Part shown: positions 56,258 to 64,000 of the stretch, in pieces
How positions within the stretch are numbered: the stretch's first letter is position 1
How the letters are laid out: the number at the start of each line of letters is the position of its first letter
NCBI GenBank assembly: GCA_015680685.1
Contig: MNCI01025027.1
Location: 32,565 to 96,564, forward strand
DNA: 64,000 nt
DNA from: Gnetum montanum
Taxonomy: Eukaryota > Streptophyta > Gnetopsida > Gnetales > Gnetaceae
Direction of reading: 5' to 3'
Program-made: the position numbers and the translations under genes
Notes under the pieces: generated by a model
Told to the model about the DNA's origin: nothing
Seen by the model: only the letters and a program-made list of their open reading frames with translations
The model's database searches: none

Positions 56258-57420
56258 TGAAACACCACAAAATTTTGAGCTTAGTACTTATCCAACAAGA
56301 AACAGGTCCCTAGGACCCACAGATGACCACAACTACATTGGATACTAAACATGGCAACTTCGGAGATCAGATGCCTAATTTTCACTAAGTATATAGTCTC
56401 AGCGTATACGCCCAAGTGTACATTCCCAGCGTATACGCTAAAGTTCACAGCGTACACGCCCAGTATACATGCCTCACATGTATGCTCAGCAAAGTACAAC
56501 AAATGTATACGCCCGACATGAAATCCCCAAAGATGGCATGAAAACAACACTACGGAGCAAGAATTGGTACAAGGCAGTAACACATCAGCGTATACACCCC
56601 AGCGTATATTCCCAGCATCATTAGCGTATACGCCAGGGTCCACGACATCTATGCCCAATTTCAAATACGCCCAGCACACCCAGTGTATACGCCCGCAGTC
56701 TACGCTCACCAGACACAGCGTATATGCCCGCCAAATGTAACATATTGTACACTTGTAAATTTTACCCTTTTGCACCTGGTTAATGCGCCACGTGTCACCC
56801 AACCTGAGTCTACCATCAAAACCTGTATAAAAACCCCAATTTTGCACGAGATCTAGGTCGGTTGGAAAAATTTCTGAGCACACCAGAGAGTAGAGACGCA
56901 ACGAACAAGAGCACAAAAAAATTTTATGCTGGACAACCCTGTATGCTAAGAATATAGCCTGTATGCTGTGCCTATAGTGTGAACTAGCCACAATCATCCT
57001 TGCATCTACCGGGGCTATTCGTCCGCCTTGTGTTCCAATATCAACTACGTTAGACCGGTGCATTGTACTTTCATTCTGTAATGCCATTGTTACATTTTCT
57101 TCCCAAAATTGTTTACAGTTTGCATTAATTATTGTATGTATTCTATTTACGCTCATTTACGTTTATGCTCTGTTTGCACCAATTATGCTATTTACACTCT
57201 GATTTATGCCCGTTACGCCATTTATGTATAACCCAGCGTATAGCACTTCAGTGTACGCTCGGGGAAATCCTTGTCTAATTCGCGTGTGGACCACCTAAGG
57301 TACTCTACCTTCATTCATTCCAGCTCACCCTCAGGAGAAGGTAGTGTCTTCTGTGCTCGTCCTACGATCCCATGATCTCTGTTTCCTTCCAGCCGGAGAC
57401 CGACGATTTCGGGCGGTACA
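56258..57420 (+). repeat. 5' LTR of gypsy family 2, element 2 (complete, 1163 nt)
   Basis: TGAAACACC...GGTACA, with TG/CA ends. The U3 word array AGCGTATACGCCC / CAGCGTACACGCC spans 56396-56740. A TATA box TATAAAA lies at 56826-56832, followed by CCCCAATTTTGCAC. It is followed directly by the PBS. The minus ORF of 291 codons (56281-57156) runs through U3/R and is made of array words; it is not considered a gene. Confidence 0.85.
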
Positions 57421-57444
57421 AAAATTGGTGCTAGAAGAAGGGCC
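57421..57444 (+). other. Primer-binding site of gypsy family 2, element 2
   Basis: AAAATTGGTGCTAGAAGAAG follows the LTR end. The TTGGTGCTAGAAGAAGGG text has the TTGGCGCTAGA-GGAGGG form common after plant gypsy LTRs. The tRNA is not assigned. Confidence 0.6.
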
Positions 57445-58376
57445 TCTCCCTAAAACCTTACCTACAAGCCTCCCAGCATTTACACTGTTGAGCATTTACG
57501 CCACTGACCATACATCGATTCCTTTTGAAAACCTCCTAGTGTTTACACTGTTGAGTCTGAAACCTAGTTTACAATCTAGTGTTTACGCTGTTTAGTGTCT
57601 ATGCCGCTCGTGTTAAAACTTACTCTGCCAGACCCCTAGCGTTTACGCTGTTAATCATACGCTACATGCTTTACGCTGCACATTTTTACATCGTAGATTT
57701 TCTCTACGCCGCACCCTTTCTCTGAAATTCTGTTTACGCTACCCTCCTTAAGCTACAAACTCGTTTACGCTATTGTTCATATATACCACGCTCTGTACAC
57801 TGTAAAACCTATTTACGCTACACACTGACACTGTATATGCTACTCAGCGTATACACTGCACTCCTTACGCTGTAGACTTTGTCTACACTACTGTCCATTT
57901 TATATTGCACTTTATACGCTGTAATCCTATTTTACGCTGCACCCTGACTCTGTATACGCTATCTAGCATATACGTTGTACTCCTTACGTTGTAGACTTCG
58001 TCTACGCTGCTGTCCATTTTATATTGCACTTTATATGCTGTAATCCTATTTTACGCTGCACCTTGACGCTATATACACTGTCTAGTGTATACGTTGTACT
58101 CCTTACGCTGTAGACTTCGTCTATGCTGCTGTCCATTTTATATTGCACTTTATACGCTATAATCCTATTTTACACTACACCCTGATGCTGTATATGCTAT
58201 CTAGCGTATACGCTGTAGACTTGTCTACGCTGACCCTATATGCTCCATCCCTATATGTTGTCTACGCTGTCGTTATACGCTAGACGTTTAAGCATATACG
58301 CTGCACGTTACCATGTAGGTTTACGCTGTACTAAGTACACCAATTTCACATCCCTATACCGTGTCAACAGGTCATC
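57445..58376 (+). repeat. Leader of gypsy family 2, element 2: TACGC/TATACGCT repeat field with larger period
   Basis: Filled with TTTACGCTG, TATACGCTG and TCTACGCTG variants. From about 57800 to 58220 a longer unit of about 120 nt is visible at least three times: TTACGCTGTAGACTT, CTGTCCATTTTATATTGCAC, TTTATACGCTGTAATCC, TATTTTACGCTGCACC. This is therefore nested periodicity, a short word inside a tandem unit. Confidence 0.8.
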
Positions 58377-61140
58377 ATGAACCCCGCAAACACCACCGCT
58401 ACAATCGCTCAAGTCACTGACATGGTAGGCACCATGGCTACCCAACAACCCGCCATTCCACAACTGACAGTATAACCCACAGTAGGGTCCTACCGGTCCC
58501 TAAGGTTGCAAGGGAGAAACCCAACCTCTAACATTATAACCTAGGACTAGTACAACTTCATATGTGTGAAGATACAGGCTAGTCTAGCCATAGATCGAGC
58601 TGAAATAGAGGTAAAGAGGCAGTACGAACTCTTCTACAGGGGGGGACACGAGTTCATCCCTTCCCCGTACGATATAATCCTTGTTCCAAAGCAATACTCA
58701 GAGCTCATCACACGACTCCTCCTACAAAGGAGCCAGTCATTGGATTAGCCTGTAGTAGATCTCCAACCGGAAGAGGAGGACAAGTTCACTATCCAATCCG
58801 AACACGAAGACTCCTATCACATCCTTAGCCCACAAACACACATCAACCCCATGTTGCATCCAGGCACAGGGGAAATCATGCTCCTCCAACCCCTCAGGTT
58901 CACCTAGGTGCAAGCACCTCCACCAGAAACATCCGCACTGGTTGATGTTCCTCTGGTAACTGACCTGCAATTTAGCACGCTCCCTCTCACTATCATCCCC
59001 GCTGCAGCAGAAGGCCCATCCTCGCAAGCACCACCCCCATACAATAACATGGGAGCAACCTTCTCGCCTCGAGTGATAGGGATGCCACATGTGATACCAG
59101 CATCCAAACACATAGAGCCCTCTCGACCATTGTAACCCTACAGGGGGTTCCTTCACAAAACGTGGCTGGAAAATGGGCAGCGATGGGTGTGCCATCACAT
59201 CAACCCTCTCACCACAACGTGCCACCTCACACAATTCCACCAGCCAACATTCCCCATGTACAGCCGCAACCGCCGCAACAACAACCCCTTGTTTACAATG
59301 TGCCATCCCTAGTGCCACCCACTATAAATGTGCCACAAGCACAATCGCCGACCGCATAGCTTTCAGCCTTTCAACCTACCATCCAACAGTCCAACCAGTA
59401 CAATGCACCACAACCTCAAATTGCCATGACACCTAGTGCTCAAGACTAGGCAAGTGCTAAAAAATTAATGCAAGAATTAACTGACGAGGTCAAGCGCCTC
59501 AAAACTGTTGCCGACGGAGAGCTAAAGGTAGTGGACTTCTACCACAATGACCCCATCAGCCCTTCCGTCCTGCCTCTAACCTTGCCAAAAGGCATATCGT
59601 TGTCAACACTAACTAAATATAATGGGAAGATGGATCCCAATGCTCACTTAATAATGTTTAGATTAGAATGCACGTTACTCCAAGCATGGCCCCATTCCAT
59701 TTTGCGAGTGTTCCCTATGTCCCTTGCTGGGAGAGCACTTGATTGCTATCAGGCCTTGCCGAGGAATTCTATATTTTCCTTGGAAGAGTTGTTACACTAG
59801 TTCATGATCGAGTTTAAATATAACTTGAAACCTGAGACGATATTGGATAGCCTTATACAGGTTAAACAAGCACCGCTTGAACTTGTACAAAAATTCATTC
59901 AGAGGTGGAGTGCCACTCTCAATGAGCTACACGAGCCGATCCCCCAGACATATATGCTCACAATTCTAAAGGGGGCCGTTAATGACTTCTTCAAATCCAA
60001 ATTATACTATCTTAATGTGCATAACCTTAACTAAGCCTTTATGCAAATCAAAAATATAGAAGAGGTGGCTCAAAATAGCCATGATCCTGCATACTTAGCC
60101 TTCAAAAATCAACACAGTAAAAAGGATAAAAAGAAGGCTAAAGCAACTATAGCGGCAATAGTGAAAATGCAACAATCAAACAAACCACTAGTATCCCCTA
60201 CTAACTATACTAGACCTACTCCCGCGACTGCACCAGAATCATCATCATTGCAGAACCCAACACAAAACCATACGAGAAACTTTGAGAGGAAAGAACCCTC
60301 CCAATATACGCCACTACCTATGAAGTCATCCCAGCTATTCGATCAACTACTGAAAGCTGGATTAATTAAACATAAACAGTTATCCCCCGTAGCCATCTAG
60401 AGACATGATCAGTTTTGTCAACTCATCCAGAACCCAAGCCTAGCAATGCCAGATGAGCTTCCAGTGCCCAAAGGTTTTAGAATGGATCGCTTCTGCGACT
60501 ATCACCAACGCAACGGGCACGACACAGATTACTATTTCACCCTGAAGCAGGACATACAGCAAATGATCGACGAAGGCCAACTCGGTCCAACCACAGAACC
60601 AAGCTATGGGGGTGTATAAAGACCCTCTAAACACCAAAGAGGCGTTGTACGTTATCAACACAATCTGCTTTGATGATGAACCCGAGACACCTAACATTAA
60701 CACCGTATACCCTAAATACGAGAAACAAACACCTAACAAGCCGTTTGTAGTTCATGTTCCTCCCACTCCATCCGCATCCATGCCTCAACCATCATTCACC
60801 CCGCAAAAACCATATGTAGTGTGCATACCTCCCGCCGTCACTCCCTCAAATTTAGCAACCCCTCCTACTCGGCCTGCCCCTTTTGTAGTCTGAGTACCAG
60901 CCGCAGTCGCAACAGCGGAGGTCCAACCTCCGCCAAAACCAACCCCCTATGTTGCTAGGACATTTGAAATTCCTAATGATTACTGAGCCTCCACCTCATA
61001 AACGCAAGGCAGACCTAGCCCCTAAGTCATTAGGATGCCTGGCCAGCCTTCTGCTCAACCACATCCGACTGTTCAACCACAACCCCGCTCGGCTCCATAT
61101 GTGGTACGAATCCCAAGGTAACCCGAAGCTCCAAGACCAG
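58377..61140 (+). pseudogene. Gag of gypsy family 2, element 2
   Basis: ATG at 58377 (MNPANTTATI). Broken by stops, for example at 58746-58748. Core at 59468-60040: LTKYNGKMDPNAHLIMFRL, FPMSLAGRALDCYQALP, EFKYNLKPE, ILKGAVNDFFKSK. The linker QIKNIEEVAQNSHDPAY is followed by a Lys-rich stretch, then FCDYHQRNGHDTDYYFTLK (about 60490-60550) with the same Cys-to-Tyr change as element 1. Pro-rich PYVVC/RIP units lie at 60740-61150. Length and order match element 1. Confidence 0.8.
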
Positions 61141-61189
61141 CTCCACCTCCACGCCACACACAAGAACGCTTAGCAGATAAGCTTATGCG

Positions 61190-62442
61190 TGAACACTTGG
61201 AGAAGGAGCATCAACGGTTAGCTGTAGAGCCACCTAATCCCACTCCACTCAACGCCGTACACATGACGCCACCTAATAATCAACCAAACACAAGCAACAA
61301 AGGTGAACCATAAAAAAACTGATACGCCTAAAACAATGGCTCTGAGTAAAAATGACGGGCCAACAAAGCATGAAATAAAACTGTTGGGGCCAATGGACCC
61401 AGTCACCGTTGATGCAAACGCACCCAACAGTAGAGATTTGGCAACGGCTTTAACACAAGTCACACAAGCACTCAAGCAAAAGAACACTTTGTTAAGCTTG
61501 TATGACTTGGTTCTTACATCCCAAACACATCGTGAAGCTTTGGTACGCATGTTAACATTGATCCCAGTAAGCGAGAACTTGCCCCCAAATGAACCATCCA
61601 TTCATGCGGTAATGTACTCGCCCCAAGGGTCAACTTCCAAACCACTAAGCTTCCACAATGATAACATTAAAGTGGATAAGAAAACAGGGCAGGTAACAAT
61701 AGCCCCCATGTTCATAATGATACACATAAACCAGTTCAAGATACATAGGGTCCACGTAGACGATGGAGATGCTACGAATGTGGTACCATACCCCATCGTT
61801 GAACAACTAGGGCTGACGGAGTTAATGAAACCAACTGCAACTACATGTTTAAAATCATTTAGCGGGTCACGCATGATGGTCAAAGGCATAGTGACCTTAG
61901 ACTTCATAGCAGGGGACTAGTTTCCCACATCCGCCCATTTCGTGATGGTTGACGAAATACCGGGATTTAATCTAATATTAGGAAGACCCTGGTTGGCCCA
62001 ACTGAAAGCGGTCTCATCCCCTATACATCAAGAAATTCACCTACCATATGAAGGTGGTGAAATCATCATATACAGGGAAGCGGCTACACCTATTGTTTCA
62101 TCACACATGGACATGGACCAAGGCTCAGAGGTTGAACTCGAAAAGCCTAGCCGAAACAACATAAACGAACAACAACTGGTAGGCAGTAATCCAAATCCAC
62201 CTAAAACAGAAACACCTGCACCTGACATTGTACACACTCCTTCTCAATTAGAAACTAACACAAAACTCACCACAAATACTGAAACATCTAAAAACACTGA
62301 CACAGAAGCCATTCCATCAGACGTCCCTTGGGCTGAATTACCATTCAACGTAATCAGCGAAGGGGATGCTGAATACAGAATCATACCCGTTGACACATTG
62401 ATTAACATTAAAAAGAAAAAAATCAAAAAATTCCTAAAATAA
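61190..62442 (+). pseudogene. Retropepsin region of gypsy family 2, element 2
   Basis: Frames 61303-61920 and 61942-62442 are separated by one TAG (61918-61920). Motifs: NQFKIHRVHVDDGDATNVVP (active-site region; the Ala/Thr after G is shifted by an Asp insertion relative to element 1), VKGIVTLDF, FNLILGRPWLAQLK, and C-terminal LPFNVISEGDAEYRIIP, then a Lys-rich end and TAA at 62440-62442. It is nearly intact for about 410 codons. Confidence 0.75.
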
Positions 62443-62960
62443 TACCATCTCAACATGTCCGAAATGACGTTAAACTACAACTCATCCAAAATGACATTAA
62501 ACTACAACGAATAAAAAAAAACATTAAACTACACTCCGTATCTAGAATGACGTTAAACTATCATGTCTGCAATGACATAAAACTAGCCATGATCAGAAAT
62601 GGTTGGTCAACCAAGAAACCCACCCACATTATCTGAAATGTTACTTGTTTACAACAGGGGCTCGAAATGGCCTTAAACTACGCATGGGGCCCGCAATGGC
62701 CTTAAACTAGATCATTACGATTTATAATTAAATCCACACATTACACTTAAAACAAAAAAAAATAATAAACCAAAATATTTTACATTGCCGTGTCATGTGT
62801 GCAATCAAGCACAAAATCAACAAAAAAAAAATTTATACTTGCAATGCTGTACAATTATAAGTGTCAACTGTTTCCGTCCATCTCAAAATTTTCAATTTAC
62901 AATTCCCGTATCAATGAGTCAGCATAGTTCCAAAGGAAAAACTAAAAATAAAACTAAAAA
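62443..62960 (+). repeat. 3' untranslated region with repeated AATGACRTTAAACTAC words
   Basis: About eight spaced copies of (G/C)AATGACRTTAAACTAC or AATGGCCTTAAACTA-like words lie in 62459-62712. They are followed by AT-rich sequence to 62960. The shorter tail of element 1 (56219-56257) has two of these words before it is interrupted. Confidence 0.75.
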
Positions 62961-63997
62961 CTAAGCATCTGGGACGGGAGGATCATCCCCTTTAGATCCA
63001 CCGGCGTTAGGGGCCCTTGCTCCACTTGGGCCAGCTTCTTGGGCATCGTCACCACCTTCATCCTAAAAATACAAAAGGAGATAATCAATGTAAGAATAAG
63101 AGAATGCCAAAATTTCAAACATTATTCAGCAAATCAATTTCATAATGAAAAAACGCTTACCATAGGAGATCCCCCTAAGCCAAATTCTAGTCGACGAAGG
63201 ATTTCCTCTTCCGAGACACTAGTCCAATCTATCTCATCAAGGCCTAGGTCGATGTCTGCCAAGGCCTTTCCCTTGTCAACAGTTGACCAGGTAGGACGTT
63301 TCAGAGGAAATTCACCCACAGACACTTCCCCAGAAGTAGTCGTAATCACCCTGGTAGGTGACTCCATCTCGATAGTTGTGTTTTGGGCAAAAGTATCAAA
63401 GGCAGAGCGCAAACCCAAAGCCTCCACAAACATTTCTAGTTGCCGCTTTTCAATGGACACTTCTTTTAATGACTTCTTGTAGTGATGTTTGTGATTCTTC
63501 TCATCCTGACCCCACTTGCAAACTTTGGAAGCAAAGGCTTTCCAATCTTGACATTTGAGGTTCAGGAGATCAATTTGGGCTTTACGCTCTGCCATTCTCC
63601 GAGTTAGTGACGCATGACGATTTAGTAGATTCCAATATCTCATATACGTAACCTCGGATGTTCGCCAAGAGCGATCACCGCTTAGTTTGGTAGCGGCAAA
63701 CTCGTATCAAGCCTTAAGATCGTCATGTTCAACCGACAACTTGGAGACTTCCTTTTCATTTGCTTGGATCTGCAGCCAAAACTGTTCGACAGAATGCCTA
63801 CAAGTCCATAGTAACTTGGCGTTGTGTACTAGGCCTTCTACCACCTCATCATAAACAGGTCTTGGTACCTGCTCCACTTCTAGGGATAGTGTGGGTAAAC
63901 TCTCTATGCTAATTGTCTCAGAGGGATCCCACCTCAACTTGGCATCTATGCATACGAAAAGATCAAATGTTAAGACAACAGAAACAGGGTGTGACAC
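62961..63997 (-). pseudogene. Antisense spliced coiled-coil gene downstream of gypsy family 2 gag-pro
   Basis: Minus frame from the window edge to 63161, with a single TGA at 63707-63709 inside otherwise good coding text. An intron with consensus ends follows: donor ATG|GTAAGC (GT at 63160-63159), acceptor TTTTTAG|GAT (AG at 63064-63063), 98 nt. The final exon 63062-62961 reads DEGGDDAQEAGPSGARAP and ends with TAG. The protein has Trp-containing helical and charged segments (VEQFWLQIQANEKEVSKL, RMAERKAQIDLLNLKCQDW, IEKRQLEMFVEAL), suggesting coiled coil, then an acidic tail. A possible acceptor TATGCATAG near 63945 suggests a further upstream exon. Antisense accessory ORFs are known in some plant gypsy elements; the role is unknown. 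It could alternatively belong to a neighbouring element. Confidence 0.6.
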
Positions 63998-64000
63998 CCT

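Larger units (their letters stand above)
56258..64000 (+). mobile_element. Ty3/gypsy family 2, element 2, nested in element 1 (runs off window)
   Basis: LTR, PBS, leader, gag-pro (58377-62442), 3' region with repeated TTAAACTAC words and a convergent antisense gene. The 3' LTR is not reached. Insertion in the 3' UTR of element 1 explains why element 1 stops exactly at a TG LTR start without a polypurine tract. The 5 bp before it, ACATT (56253-56257), would be the target duplication. Confidence 0.75.

Noticed and set aside
56281-57156. 291-codon minus ORF, the longest ORF in the window
   Set aside because: It lies entirely in the LTR U3/R of gypsy family 2, its text is made of the TACGC word array (repeated VYA units), and the sister LTR at 50.07-51.2 kb does not keep the frame.
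57445-58340. CRISPR-like regular repeats
   Set aside because: Word spacing is irregular, units are not separated by unique spacers of equal size, and the genome is eukaryotic.
58737-59318. 193-codon minus ORF
   Set aside because: Shadow of the gag N-terminal region of element 2, which has conserved plus-strand motifs and a parallel copy in element 1.

Overview
This window looks like repeat-dominated nuclear DNA from a large plant genome. Most likely it is a seed plant, and a gymnosperm or another large-genome lineage would fit, but the species cannot be fixed from the sequence. The reasons are: long AT-rich stretches without genes, old and nested Ty3/gypsy LTR retrotransposons, a decayed plant-type LINE, an endogenous caulimovirid (plant pararetrovirus), and many G-to-A / C-to-T type nonsense changes typical of methylated, silenced plant repeats. 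There is no confident intact host gene, rRNA, tRNA or CRISPR array. The best host-gene candidate is a 57-codon ORF at 13148-13321.

Layout. 1-6.4 kb holds two diverged copies of one unidentified segment (about 400-1420 and 4780-5880), several small tandem duplications, and a 193-bp GC-rich insertion flanked by a perfect 15-bp direct repeat (3096-3318). 6.2-15.2 kb holds a tandemly doubled tRNA-like unit, a broken LINE reverse transcriptase (8.85-9.99 kb), a foldback structure (11.47-11.89 kb) and dispersed AT-rich repeats. 15,209-26,637 is a complete but decayed gypsy element on the minus strand, with 901-bp LTRs, ATGAT target duplication, PBS and PPT. It carries gag, protease and a coiled-coil accessory gene, but no reverse transcriptase or integrase that I can find. 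It splits an older repeat whose uninterrupted relative lies at 10.1-11.2 kb. 27-38 kb is AT-rich with LINE and solo-LTR-like fragments. 38.3-39.7 kb is a GC-richer island with a low-complexity ORF. 40.5-50.07 kb holds two caulimovirid copies joined head to head: one nearly full length on minus, and one partial on plus that carries the promoter, leader, primer-binding site and start of the next genome unit. At 50,070 a second gypsy family inserts into the viral movement-protein region. At 56,258 another member of the same family appears to be inserted in the 3' tail of the first, giving virus > element 1 > element 2 nesting that runs off the window end.

Common theme. Both gypsy families here carry gag and protease without polymerase, plus a separate coiled-coil gene: sense in the first family, antisense and spliced in the second. 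The promoter regions and leaders are built from many copies of a short palindromic word: GATATC-type in the first family, GTATAC/TACGC-type in the second, and AGATGTCT/AGACATCT in a third LTR-like block. This combination is the most unusual content of the window. Single N bases at 33707, 36784, 51226 and 51455 mark assembly joins, and three of these four flank duplicated or inverted sequence that is probably artefactual.
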